A stretch of 64,000 bases of DNA from Malurus cyaneus samueli. Taxonomy: Eukaryota > Chordata > Aves > Passeriformes > Maluridae. Location: contig CM019217.1 in NCBI GenBank assembly GCA_009741485.1, positions 30,914,061 to 30,978,060 of the forward strand. The letters are read 5' to 3'. Positions 24,812-38,000 of the stretch are shown piece by piece; positions within the stretch are counted from its first letter, which is position 1; each line of letters opens with the position of its first letter. Under the pieces are notes generated by a model that was given only the letters and a program-made list of their open reading frames with translations, had not been told where the DNA came from and made no database searches. Position numbers and translations under genes: made by a program.

Positions 24812-26978
24812 CTTTCTGAGGTTGGATAAAAAAAATATGCAAACCATGGTGGAGTAATTTATTGTCATGACTCTCTGTGACTGAGAACTTGGTTGCCTTA
24901 ATGCACTTTGATGTTATTATGGACCGACCACTGAAGCTAATTGTACAACTCTCAAGAAATAGAGACTTGGACAATGATTTTAAACTCTTCAGAATGCCTG
25001 GGTACCATTCTTATCTCACTAGCTACAATCAGAATTTGTATTGTTAATGATTATTAGTGTCATTGTGTTGCCAGTAAGTCTCATTGATTAGAAGATGAAA
25101 TCTATATGTGTTGCGGAACACCATTACAATCAGGATACTTCAGAGATTTCTTATCTTTGCAGGAAACAGATCTATACAGATACTAATGTGTCACAGTCCC
25201 TTTGGCAAAAGTGATTTTCTTGTTTTACTTTAAAACATTGTAATTTTTTCTTACACACTTACAGTCTTCCATAAGAAGCTCTGGCTATATACGAACATGA
25301 GAATAGTAAACTAACAGTGGATATACTGAGGAGAGGTCCAAGTTTAACAAATGGAGCTTTTTCAGACATTATTAATAAAAGAAAATAAAAATGAGAATTG
25401 TATTATATCATTCATATTTTTACACATTCATGCTCCTCTTGCGTCATTTTTATCACAATGAGAATATCTATTGTTAGAATAAATAAGCATAAAACTTTAG
25501 TTTATTGGAAAGAGTTTTTTCCAAGTCCAAGCCAATTTAAGAACAGAAACTATCCCTAAATTAGGTAGAGTAGGCAATAGAAAGGTTAGATTGTGCCACT
25601 GGGAACTGTAAAACCATCAGGATTTAATTAAGACTAAAAAATATTGTTGAAGACTCTTAGTAAGTATATAATGGAAGCTCAGAGGTGAGTATGTATTTTT
25701 TGAGCCTGCACAACATCTGAGTATTAAATTCTAGAAAACACATGCCAGTGAAGGTCATAGGCATCTTTATTGATCTCATCTATTTATTGACTCACAACCC
25801 ATGAAGTTTGATAAGGCAAACTCTAGACTCATAAAAACATATTGGGCCTATGAAATCTGGACTTCCTACCTAGAAAAAACTAAGGCAGGGTAAGAGCTTG
25901 GAAGGTGACCCACTCTTAAAAATAACTGTAAAAACAAGGAGGGAAGAAGGAGAGACAAATAGCAAAGATAAGATGAGTATTTAATGCAAAATGAGCACTG
26001 GTCTCTCAACCAATAGGTCACCAACTGACAGATAGTTGTACGTTTGTCCACTAAACACTCATGAACTTTCATGGTCAGCTAGGGCTAGCGGTTGAAGGTT
26101 GTGTCCTCTTTTCACCCCACAGAAAAAGAAAATATAAAGTGGCTGTCATAAATTAACATAATAGTGCATGAAATGATATGTGCTCTTATGTTCAGACGAG
26201 TCATTAGCGTTGAAGGTCTATTGGCCTGACATGTTGTAAAAACATTGCCAAAGTCAGCAAACAGAGCAGCGTGTGCCTGTCAAATGCTAAATCACTCTGT
26301 TCTCACAAGTCTACCCAGGGTCCTCTCCCATGAGTTCGTTTTGCATCGTTGCCCATGTATGATCCAGCAGCAGTTTGCTACATGTTGTTGTGCTGGTTGG
26401 GCTGCCTAATACCTTTTTTCGCAGGATTACTTTGGTTCCCATAAGCAGCATTTTATCATGATTTGCAATATTTAGAGGAATGAAAATGCATCTCAAATAA
26501 TTGGCAATCTAAACAGAACATAAAAATCAGCATGATTATATTTATGAATGCTGAAAACTTAATTGTCTTCTTTGCGTTATCGTCTAGAATGTCATTTTTA
26601 GATTGGTTTACTCCCAGCTAATTCACAGTTTTTCATACGTTGTCCCACTGCCAAGCATTCATTGATGTACACATTCTGAACAACCTTGTGGAATTCAGAA
26701 GTAATACTCTTAATGTGCAGCTGCAAATGAAAAAGATTAAATGATTTTAATTCCTAGAAATGAATCCTGAGTAGGGCTAAACAAACAATATACTTGCTAA
26801 TGTTTATCAGAAACCATAGTGAGGTGGAACTGAAAGTGATGTTTTACTATCACTTCAGTTAATCTAGTTTTTAGATTGCTGATTATTTCAGTTTTCCTAT
26901 AATAAGGGAAATTTCATAGAAGTGATATTTAATACACTTCTGTCATATTTCACTTGAAATTACTTTTTCATGCTGTTC

Positions 26979-26992
26979 TTTTTTTTTTTTTT
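26979..26992. repeat. Poly(T) run, 14 bases
   Basis: Uninterrupted T14 followed by ATAAAAACCCC. Confidence 0.85.
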
Positions 26993-29900
26993 ATAAAAAC
27001 CCCTGACAATTCAATGAAATAAAAATTAGTTTGTGAACATTTTCTTGTTATCAACTTTCATTTTTCTTCCCACTGAAATCACTTTCAAATTACACTCTAG
27101 TTTTTAGTGCCATTTAATTGACTTTTTACCGATTTCATAATTTGTTATCCATAGATATATCTCCTTCTAGCTATCTCTGAGTTCATTCCCTTACCTCTCT
27201 GAGTTTGTCTGGGTTTAACAAGACCAAAGGAGTGACATCCATATGAACAATTGCACAGACTGTACAGGTGTTGTGTACTCTAGAAGCAGCTCAGAGCATT
27301 CAGCCCACCATCCACAGATCTGCTGTCTTCCCGTGTTGTTTGCAGTGCAGAGGTACCGGTTTCATTTGGGGGCACTCCATTGCCAGGTTAGTTAAGAGTC
27401 GGCAAATCTGAACTAATGGACTTGCTTTCAGTGAGGTTAATTGACTCAGACCCAGGACAAGACATATATAAATATACTGCTTTCCTTCTGCAGCCAGTTC
27501 AATCCTGGCTAATTGCAGGAACTCTGAATAGGGTATTTCGTTGTGATATCCCATCGTGATGAATCAGGATTTTTTTTTTTCACTTCCATATATATTAGCC
27601 TTCTTTCCCACACACACTTGCCATCTACTTCTCTGTACATTCGTGTTTTTTTTTAAAAAGTAATCAGTCCCATGACTGTTTTTGTGGTCAAAAGGTAAAT
27701 TTTACAGTGCTGCAATCCTTTCTGCAGCACAAGAAACAATTTACATATGACAAAATAGAACCAGCCTAATCATCACCTGACTTTTGTTTATGGGATTTTT
27801 GATAGCAAGAAAATGGATCTTTAAATTCATAATTTTTGAGGAATTAAGACTGTAATTAATGAATACAACATACATAATCTCACATTATATGATAGTGTGG
27901 TATGAAAATTTCATTTGTATGTGTCCAGTTCCTTGGTTTTTCATGTTAAAAACATAATACAATGGCAAATTTGAGCACTGTTTCTCCAAATAATTCAGTG
28001 AAATATACTTTGTTCAACTGAACTAATTTAAATTTGCACAATATACAAAAAGCAGAAAACATGGTACAACGAGGCAGCACCATGTATTACTTCCATTTAC
28101 ATATAAATTCATCACCAGCTTCAACTTATTTCAAGGAATTTAGTTCCCGCTCAAATCTTCTATGTCTGTAATCCCATAATAATTTCTCTGAGATGTCTTG
28201 GCACCCTAGGAGAGTGTTGAAAATCTGCCAGTTTCTTATTAACAGGTTTTCTTGCCACATCTTCCGCCTATTCAATGCAGCAGCCTTCTATTTTTTTCAG
28301 GATCCTTCTGGGAAATGGTATTTGTGGGATCAAAATCCCTTATGGCTCTATCATAAGCACAGTTTAGGAGAGATCTCTCAGCCCCTGTGCTGTTCTGAAG
28401 TGCACTTTCTTCTGAAGCACACACCCTTAGCAGTCCCAAGCAGAGTTTTTATTTTGTATGTATGCTTTTATAGATTCTACTCCAAACACTGAATGTTGTA
28501 CAACCTTTTCTTACCAAATCCCACCTGCAGTTATTATCTTGTCTCCATTTAAAAAATCCCTTATTTGTAAGTGAATAGCTATCTTATTTTGCTTTATCTA
28601 GCACATAATACTAAAGCTGGCAAAACTGTTTGTTCAGGTGTCTTTCTGCCACTGAGCAAGTTAAAGGGATCAGTAAAACACTACGACAATCTCTGATGCT
28701 GCTGAGCACAATGTGTTTACTATACTGACAAATGGTCAGTGTATTCATACAAGTGAATACAAGATTTGTTTGACTAGCTTTTCTTTTCTTTACTTTAACC
28801 TAAATATTTAATGTTCTGGGATTTGTACATATGGGGCTCAGCGCCAAGTTTAGCAATGCAGAAACTGTGGATAAGAATTATTACAAAGCCATGGAGAGCT
28901 CTGTATATAAAACAATGTCAGGATCAGTTACAGTAATCAATGGATTTTTTTTTTTCTTTTTTGCTTCAGTTCTCAATCTGGCATCTCCTCTACCCCCAAC
29001 AGATGATTATATTTTTGATGATGGTCACTATGTGTCCAGTGTTATTTGAAAATCTATCCTGTTGTATGTATATGTGTGTTTATATGCAACTGGGTTACTG
29101 TCATTCTGTTTCCTTCAGATGGCTTATTTGAAGTTGCAAAAGCTACTATCATCCAGTGTTGCTGCTAAAAAACCTAAACATGCAACTGAAATAAATTTTA
29201 AAAAACACCTCCTCCTGAGTCATAGAACTAATATGTTCCTGTGGGAAATTAACAGTTCTACATGAAGAAGATTGTCAAACACATTTGTCCAAGAATCATC
29301 AAAAGGAAAAACCTCCCTCCTGCTCTTATCTGCTCACTTGGCATTTGTTTTCCACAGTCTTCCCTGTGCTTTTTGATCTTCACAATTTGCAAAGATAGCA
29401 GTCTATTTTTGGAAGTACTGATATACTAATACTATTACTTGATTTTTGTGTAACATAGACACCTAACACAACTTCACCTTCAGAAAACCTCTGGAAAGAA
29501 GAATCAAATTGTAACAATAGAACTTAGAAGGAAATGGAAACTCTGAACTAAATTTATTCTTCTACAAAAAGAAGCATGATTTGTAACATAAAATATAAGT
29601 AATATATGTACTAATTTTAGTTAATGTAATGGCTTCATGTTCTGTGTTATTGAATTAGACATTCCTCTCACCTCATCCTTGAGTCTAGTGAAAAACTGAG
29701 ATGTGGTGACTATAGAAGGGCACTGTGGAAAGCTACAGCAACTATAGTAGATGTCTGACTGAGATTCTGGGGTTTTTTTAAATTTCTCCAAAACATAGAT
29801 ATGTGTATGCATGATTGCTGGTGCTTAATCTTATTCCTATGGAAGCAAGAATTCAAATCCTGCTGAACTCAACAAAAATTTTGCATTGTTAAGCCTTCTT

Positions 29901-30499
29901 TTGCTTACCTTTCTGCTTTGGGAACAATTTAATAATATGCCATGATTCAGACTATGTATAATTTTATCATTCTGTAGAGAAAAAACCTAAAACCATTTCC
30001 CATAAAAAAAAACTGCCTCCAAACATCGTGCAAGAAAAAATAGGGTGTTTTTTTTTGTTTTCTTTCTTTCTCAGTTACTTATAATACTAGATTTCTATAT
30101 CAGGAAAACTGTTAAGGATAGTCCATCAAGAGTATTGAAGTCATCAAAACTATATAGTAGCAGATATGAGCAGAAAAGACCTTCTCCCCAATATAGCTCC
30201 TTCCATTTACAGAACTGCTCTTAGTGATATTGGCAAAAGGAATACAGCTAGTACAGTGAATGACAATGAATTGACAAATGCAGTACTGATCATGCCTCTT
30301 AAATTCTAACAATTCTTTAATCATGCTTTACCACAGAATCACAGATATTAGGCCATCCACATTTATGAAAACTCTTTCAATTCCTTAACTTGTGTGTAAT
30401 TTCCTATTACTTTCACAGATATTATAGAAATTAAAAATAAATAAAAAAGAACACATCTCGGGTATTGGTTGAATTGCTGATAACAGTGTACAATTCTGA

Positions 30500-30521
30500 C
30501 CTCATTAGTACCTCATTAGTA
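30500..30521. repeat. Perfect tandem 11-mer duplication
   Basis: CCTCATTAGTA occurs twice without a gap. Confidence 0.95.
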
Positions 30522-32754
30522 TTTGCAATTTTTATCTCTATGCTGGAGGTGCCTACATATCCAGCATCCTATATCAACGGAAAGGAGAAACACATCAAAT
30601 TACCCTGGGAAACAGTGAGTGATCAGTGTGACATGGCTTTTGTGGTATCCTGCTCCCCAAGGAAACAGAATATGTACATTATCCAAATTCTTAAGGTCTC
30701 AGTTCACTGTCTGTCCATGATATCAGAGAAATGTTGACGTATTTCTAGCTGTACCTATGTATGCATTACAACACAAAAGTAGGACGTTTGTCAAGTTCAG
30801 TCCCTGACAATCAAATACACTGATGGTCACTGTTTGTGGTTTTTTTATGTTCTGTTTTTCAGTTAAAGAGTATTTTTCAGTATTTTCTGAAAAGGCTTAG
30901 TGGAACCTTTTAAACACTATTACAGATTCAGACCTTTGGTAATTACAATTCTTCTGCTTTTTGAGAGTCTACTTATAGTCAGCTGATTTCCACTTGCTCT
31001 TGTGCCAGATTTTAGATCAAGTATAGTTCTCATATGCTCCTCTTTTCCCTGGATGAATTAAACACCTCTGTGGAGCTCAAGCAAAATAGTACACATACTC
31101 AATGAAAACACAGAATTATGCATATTACAATGTCATCCCATTGTCTTGCTACAGCCAGTGTCAACAGGCAGATGCATTTTTTCTTTGATTTTCACATAAG
31201 GATTGTCATTTACAGTGCATAACTTTTTTTTTCTGTCCTTTCAGGTTTTTTGTTTTCTTGGCTTTACAGTCATGCCTTTGACTCTTTTTTAAGGGAGTTT
31301 AAGAATAAATCATAAGTATACCAGAAAGTCTACAGCCACCTGTAAGACTTTTCATACTCCCCTATTTCAGCTGAGAAGGGCTCATGTGAAGTTTTATGAG
31401 AGGGACCTGTACTCCTCAGTCTTACTGCATTACTTACTGTCACATAATCCCTTATTGGATAATACACAGAAAATTCCTCCTTCTGTCTTTGTGAACTCCA
31501 AGTCAATACTAGGCTGGAGCTGCTAATAAAGACTAGCTCATCTATTAATGTCAGCTCAGACCTTGAATTTGATATGATTATTTTAATCCTATTTCTATTT
31601 CTTTATTTCTTAGTCATCCTCATCTTCCCGTCAAATATTCTAACTACTCAGTACTAATGACATCGTCCAACTTTGTGTCAATGGTAAAATTAGTAAAAGC
31701 ATTTTTCCTGCTTTTACGAACTTTGCTAATGAATTTGTTCAATAGCAATCAACCTACACCAGATCATTAAGAAAATGGTACGTTAATTTCTCTTGACACA
31801 TCATCAGTTTTCAATACAACCAGCTTACTTGTCTCCTCTTTTCAAAGTCTCAGCTGAACCTCATTATCTCCAATCAAATTTCCAAACTTCCCAGTGTGCA
31901 GTGCTTGAGATTCACAAAAAATACCGTTTTAGACAAATAAAATTATCAAATTAGACTTTTCCAGAAAAATAAATTATCAGGATTCTGGTCTACTATGAAA
32001 TATCCATGGTGAATATTTTATATTTTCATTTATTTTCTTGTGTATCTACAAAATAAAATCAGCGTTTTGCATGATAACACTATTTAGTAGTACTTAAAAC
32101 ATTCACCAGTGAAACCATGACTTTATTGTCAGTCCATTAAGTAGTGTGGTATAGAAAACACCAATATCCTCCTTCATTTGTCTCAGGCCCATTCCTTCTC
32201 CTCCTCTCCCCATTTAAGCCAAAGGATATCGTTTGACAAACTCTGAAAGAACATTGACAAGAACTTATCACACTGATTTTTGTGCACCCATGCTAGAAGC
32301 CAATAATGACTTTAATCTGACTTTTAATCTGTCCTCCTTTCATCCATTCCTGGACATTGACTTCCAATATCTTCTTATCTCATCTTCGTTTCAATTATTT
32401 TGTTTCTACACTTCCTTCTGCATGTTTTGTTTAACTTTTGTGCATTCTACTCTCACATTATCAAGTGATCAGTCCGAAGGGACGACTGAAGAAGAATCAT
32501 GGTACTCTTTAGAAGTTCAAGGAGAGGCACTGAAAACAAAATATTCTGTTTTCAGGTTTAGAATATAATTCCAACAAAGCATATCAGTGTACCTGAATAT
32601 TATGAAGGACAAAGAAAATATATTCCTGTTCAGATTTAGCTTAAATTTGAGTATCCTTTTTCAGGCTGTATTCTTTCACTGTCTGGTTATTTGGTATCCA
32701 TGAAAGGAACCCTTTTCTTTAAAATGAAAAAAAAAAAAACCTATGTTCTCTTAC

Positions 32755-32771
32755 TTTTTTTTTTTTTTTTT
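32755..32771. repeat. Poly(T) run, 17 bases
   Basis: Uninterrupted T17, preceded 15 bases earlier by an A-rich run (about 32726-32739). Confidence 0.88.
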
Positions 32772-34048
32772 GCCGTCTCAGCTTTTCCATGTAATCTCAT
32801 GTTCTTAGTCATCCTAAGGGTTCCAGCATGCAAGGCTTCCTTATAGAAATAATGAAGAATATTAACAGTCTTATGTGCATATTGCATACGAAATTGTTTT
32901 CTCAGGCTCCCATTAGAAAGATATGTCATAAAAAACCTTGTAACTTTCTAGAGTTCCGAAGTTTGAAGCCTTTTAACACAGCTGAATGGGATGACTGGAA
33001 TAAGACAAACACATGACAAGTCTGATGGATATTTTTTCTCCAAATGTAAGGATATGCAATCTACTCAGGGAAGGTTAGGGGCAGTATCACCATCACTTTA
33101 ACTAGAGAATTAAGGAGAATACGTTTACCAAAGCATACCTGAGAATTTCTCCAGAAAAATCAGAAAATACGTTTAGAATAGCAGCTAAAATTGCTTGCGC
33201 CAGAAGTCTCTTTCTAATAATTTCCTCTGCTCAGGAGTTATTGAGACAGTAAGATAATTTAGAACCACATGCAAAAAAGAAGATACTGTGCTCTAGACTA
33301 ATCTAGTAAGAAGGGTCTAACTCATCTCCTGTTGATCTAGGAAGTTTAATTCACTCCTATCTCATATATCCCTGCTGAATACATATTAATCTACTGATTT
33401 ATCACTTCTGAAATAATCTTCACATCATCCAGTGAATTAATCAGGAGATGAATTAAATATTTTAATAGCATATGTCTAATACAGGTAGAATGATCTCCCC
33501 TTCTAATTACAATATCTAATTTTCTTCTTACTATTCTTCAGCAGCCGTAGTGTTGGTCATGTTGGGTTTTTTAAATTTAATTTTCTTTCTTATATGTAAC
33601 CTCTTCACCTTAAAATGATCTTTTTTCTCTCATAAAAACAGATGACAAGACTATTTTTCAGCTCAGAACTTTTTCATAATTACATTTTTGGCCTCAAGGG
33701 AAAAGCTGTATACATTATCAAATCCCTTGGCTTTGCAACTGAGTAGCTTTAACAGTCTTATACACTGCCTGCAGCTATTGTAATTTGTTGTGAATATTAG
33801 AAAATCCTCAAATTATAAGTTCTAACAAGGTAGAGTACTGTTCAAATTGAAACTCATTATATATTTCTTAGTGCCTTGTAAACTGGCCCTGTAGATTCCT
33901 TACAACTGTTCCTCTTCCAGTCTGCCCATTCACCACTTACATCTACAGAAGCATTACAGTGCTATTCAGGAATGCTCCTGACCAGTTCAGCAATGACTGA
34001 GGAAGTCTGAAATGCTTCCTGAAAATAAGCTTAAGCTCTGTAAAATAA

Positions 34049-34816
34049 TCACAGGATCTCTATAGAATGGGTAAGATTGGAAGGGACTACAGTGGTCAGC
34101 TGGTCCAACTGTCCCGCTCAGGCAGAGTCATCCTGGAGCACGCTGCACAGGATTGTGTCCAGATGGCTCTGGAATATCTCCGGTGAGGGAGACTCCACTG
34201 CCCTTCTGGGCAATTTGTTCCAGTGCTTGAATGCCCACACAGTAAAGAACTTTCTCACATTCAGGTGGAATTTCCTATGCATCAGGTTTTGCCCGCTGCT
34301 TCTTGCACTATTGCTCAGCACCATCAAGAAGAGCCTGACTCCATCCTCTGACAGCCTCCCTTCAAATACTTACAGGCATTCATGTGATCCTCTCTCAGTT
34401 GTCTTCTCTCAAGGCTGAGCAGGCCCATGTCCCTCTGCCTGTCCTTGTAAGAGAGATGCTGCAGTCCTCTAATCACATTTGTTGAGCTCCACAAGTCTCT
34501 TTTGTCCTGAGGAGCCCAGAACTGGACACAGCACTCCAGATGTGTCTCACTAGGGCTGGGTAGAGGGGCAGGATCACCACCCTCAACCTGCTGGCAATGC
34601 CTTTCCTAATGGCCCCAGGACACCATTGACATTCTTGTCCCCCAGGACACTCTTCTGGCTCATGGACAGCTTGGTGTCCACCAGGACTCCAGGTCCTTCT
34701 CTGGTGAGCTGCTCCAGCAGCTCAGCCTCCAGCCTGTGCTGGTGCCTGGGGTTACTCCTTCCCAGGTGTAGGACTCTGCTTTCATCTTTGTTGAATTTCA
34801 GAAAGTTTTGCTCTGC
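34049..34816 (-). mobile_element. CR1 LINE, 5'-truncated 3' end, about 770 bp
   Basis: The left edge carries a decayed CR1 terminus (TCACAGGATCTCTATAGAAT). Inside, in CR1 order on the minus strand, are GGAAGGGACTACAGTGGTCA, AATATCTCCGGTGAGGGAGA, GGCAATTTGTTCCAGTGCTT, AGTAAAGAACTTTCTCACAT, AGAACTGGACACAGCACTCC, GGGCAGGATCACCACCCTCA, TTGGTGTCCACCAGGACTCC and a GGTGCCTGGGGTTACTCCTT block. The resemblance ends at about 34816. Read on the minus strand, the segment containing CTGATGCATAGGAAATTCCA aligns by eye with 45690-45840 of the plus-strand CR1 in this window, an internal confirmation. Open frames here (34077-34418 and 34626-34847 plus, 34118-34327 minus) are readings of the repeat. No reverse transcriptase region is present. 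It is much less AT-rich than its surroundings. Confidence 0.95.
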
Positions 34817-34837
34817 TTCTGCTTCTGAAGCAGAAGC
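34815..34837. repeat. Perfect 11-bp inverted repeat, 1-nt spacer
   Basis: GCTTCTGCTTC (34815-34825), T, then GAAGCAGAAGC (34827-34837). It sits exactly where the CR1 similarity stops. Confidence 0.97.
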
Positions 34838-35000
34838 ACACCAGTAGGTGATAAATTTTTGTTTCGGAGTTAAGCACCAAGAAGAATTGTAAAGACTGAA
34901 GAGTCAATGTATAATTCATTATAAAGCCATTTGTAAAGAATTTTAGGTCAACTGGAACTCAGCCCGGTAACATCCTCTCCTGGCTAAGTGACCACAGCCC

Positions 35001-35023
35001 TGAGGGAGTCCAGGGCTCCCTCA
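35001..35023. repeat. Short perfect hairpin, 8-bp stem
   Basis: TGAGGGAG (35001-35008), 7-base loop, CTCCCTCA (35016-35023), inside a small GC-richer patch (about 34970-35040). No T-run follows directly, so it does not look like a terminator. Confidence 0.9.
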
Positions 35024-38000
35024 AAACCTCTGGGTTTTAATGGGTTTCACAGAAACTTGTCTGAACATGAGAATTCTAGAAAAAGAAAATAAGTTCCGAA
35101 TCTGTAGTCAGGATGTAGCTGAAAATATTATCTTTCCAAATACTTTGCTTATTTACAGTTCACAAATAGAGATGCAAAGTATAACTGCTGTAAATTGAAA
35201 ATAATGCTCTCAGCAGAGAAATTTCTGCTCAGATCTATGTAGAAGTTAGTTCATTACTTATGAAATTCATTGTTCTTTACAATGGCTAAGGTGACAAGAT
35301 CAGCTGTTTACATCCCTGATTCTGTATCTTCCTATTTCAAAGTTATACTATTAATAATTAGCTATTAGCTTTCAATTAACATCATTAGGGATACAGAATT
35401 GATTTCTAGTAAAAGGAAAATGAGTTTTCCCTTCAGGTCTCTTAGGACACCCATTCATACCTAGAGGACTAAAAGTAGTTTTGAATGCCTCAGGTTTAAC
35501 TTAACTATACACGTTTGTCTCTATCGCTCACCCAGACATAAAGTAATTATGCATGTAGCAATTGAAACAAAAATCTCAGTAACACTTGACCTTCATATCT
35601 TTGTTCTGACATGGAAAGGAGTCCCTGGTACTGGTTTCAAGTCAGCCCCCTTTATAAGTGTTACCAATGAATGCAGAGAAATAAACCTATGTCAGCCCTC
35701 ATAGCCATTATGAGACCTTCACCAATCTATGTGCTCACTTCATCAAGTCCTCCTTACTTGATAAAGGGGATCTAACTCTGCATCTGGCATTATAACTATT
35801 TCTGGTAATGTCTTATTGAGGTCCTTCCCTGATTGTCTTGATCTGCTTGAAAGCCTTTGATTAGTTAATTAGCACCTGGGATCTAAATAGCAGTGAATTG
35901 TGCATTAGCTCTGAGAACTTGTAATTTTGTCCTTTGGCTTTTTTAGTTTTTAGGATAGGCTCTCACATATGCAAATTTTTGTTCTAATTAAGATAAGCTG
36001 AGGAATTAGATTGAGATAGCAGTTGCAATACTAAATTTTTAGTCTGGGTGCTTGATTTGAGAATGGCTGTACATCACAATAAGGTCTGCAATTGCCAGAC
36101 CATGTTAGATCAGAGTTTTTCTACTTTTTAAATTTTAAGTCTTTCTGCAATATTAAGCAAGTCAAATAGGCTGTTTGTGCAGTTAGCTACACTTTTTCAT
36201 ACAGTGAATACTGAGACTATGGCAGTTCTGAGAGCTCTTTTTGAATCTGACTACATTGAAGGAATTCTATTTGGGTTGTCCGGTCAGTGGCAGATCCACT
36301 GGAGACTGAAAGTTTGAACACATTGAGTTTAACATTTTCTAACTGCTTATGTTGATCCAGTTGTGCTTGCTGTATGACATGTGGGGCAGACTTTCTCAGC
36401 AAAGTTCTTTGAAAATGTTAGGAAGAAACTCATTTAAACTGAGACAGTACAATGAAACATCTTGAGATAAAAGTGTGATTAATTTTTTTTTTTTGAGATC
36501 TTTCCTTATGTTTGTGAAAGTCCAAAAAATATGCTAGAGCAGATAGAGCAGCCTACTTTTGCATATATATGAAAGAAAAATGAATCCAAACCAAACACGA
36601 ATACTTGTTCACCTCACAATGTATTAAGAAGTAGAAGCAATATTTCTTTGACTTTATCCTAGGCCCAGATTATTTCTACTTTATACAAAATAGCTTTCTT
36701 TGGATAGTTTCAAGTTTGATTGGTACGTTGTTCAATTTTAAATACATCTACAGAAAACTATTATAGTGAAGCTGCTTAGGGTTTCTTTAGGTTTTGCTGT
36801 ATCCTTGCTTCATAAATAAGAAATACATCATAAACACTTGAAATGGAGTAGAATCCTACATACTGGTAAAAAACAATATTTATTTTGGTATAATGTGTAG
36901 TGGCTCATATTCTGTGTATCTTTTCCTTGGCAGCCCAGGGAAATCACTGTATATGTTTCCAAGAAATATGGAAAACAGGCCTACATTTTCCAGTCTCTCA
37001 TCTGTCCCAAAGACTTCTGTCATGCAATAAAAAGACAAGATTGTAAATCTCTTACATTTTCTTTCATTTCTCAGACATACATTGCTATGGAAGTGAAAAC
37101 TAAATATGTTTTATGCTTCTTGTGCTGTCCAATATGTTGACTAAATATTTTGGTGATACTGGCCAGAAAAGAGTCCCAAACAGAAAACTGGAAGCCCAAA
37201 ATTTACGTATCCACTAACAATCTACATACAGGGAGAATGATGTATTGCAAACCCAGCACACCCATGAATACCATTCCAAAGATAAATGAAGAGTTTTAAA
37301 GTAATTAAATATGAAGGATTCTCACAGCAGCAACATGAAACAAGACAATAAAATGTTATAGTGGCTAAAACATGCAAAAGAAAATAAACTCCTTTTGAAG
37401 TGATTTTATATAATGGTAGGGTTTCTTTAAGGTTTTCATAGTAAGAAAAGGTAATTTAAGAAAGTCTACACTCTAAACATGTATCTATGACACACTAATG
37501 ACAAGCCACTGCATCTGTGGTTCCTCTTGCTGGGAAAGAGTTCTGCATGAAAATAACTTTGCATTTAAATGGAAGTGGCCAGAAAACTTTCCTTATTATT
37601 TGATAGAGGCGGTAAACTGAAGCTGGAGTACAGAACTAAGAGTGAGAAAGATGCTTAAGGGTGTAAATTTCCTTATTCTCCAGAGAATTAGGAAAATGAA
37701 AGCAAAAAGGGAAAGAAGGCATGAAGAATTACTGAACGTGCCAGTACACAAATGGAAAAAGGTGTGACTCTGGAGAAAATTTCCCCTTGCTGGTATACAG
37801 ATAAAGAGGTAAATGTTTCAAAGCTTTCAGGAGAAACATGCAGAAATTTAAGGATTCGTTTTTGCACCTAGCTACAGCTAGCTCAGGGAAATCAATGAGA
37901 CCTGAGTTATGGCGTTTGAAACTTTAATGAGTTCACAGAAGTTACGATTTTCTCTCTGTAGAGTGCCAGAATAATAGCTAAATGTTATATGAGGCTGAGT

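Larger units (their letters stand above)
23477..34048. other. AT-rich non-coding DNA, no gene seen
   Basis: About 10.5 kb without a recognisable gene or interspersed repeat. The longest open frames (24597-24974 minus, 32233-32568 plus, 28193-28492 plus) show no known domain. The first spans a G/T-rich low-complexity tract. Confidence 0.6.

Noticed and set aside
30330..30357. ACAGAATCACAGATATTAGG as a CR1 terminus
   Set aside because: Only about 20 bases resemble CR1 and the following sequence does not continue into the element.
34815..34837. Inverted repeat as a transcription terminator
   Set aside because: The window is vertebrate nuclear DNA and no T-run follows; the palindrome is better viewed as a junction feature.
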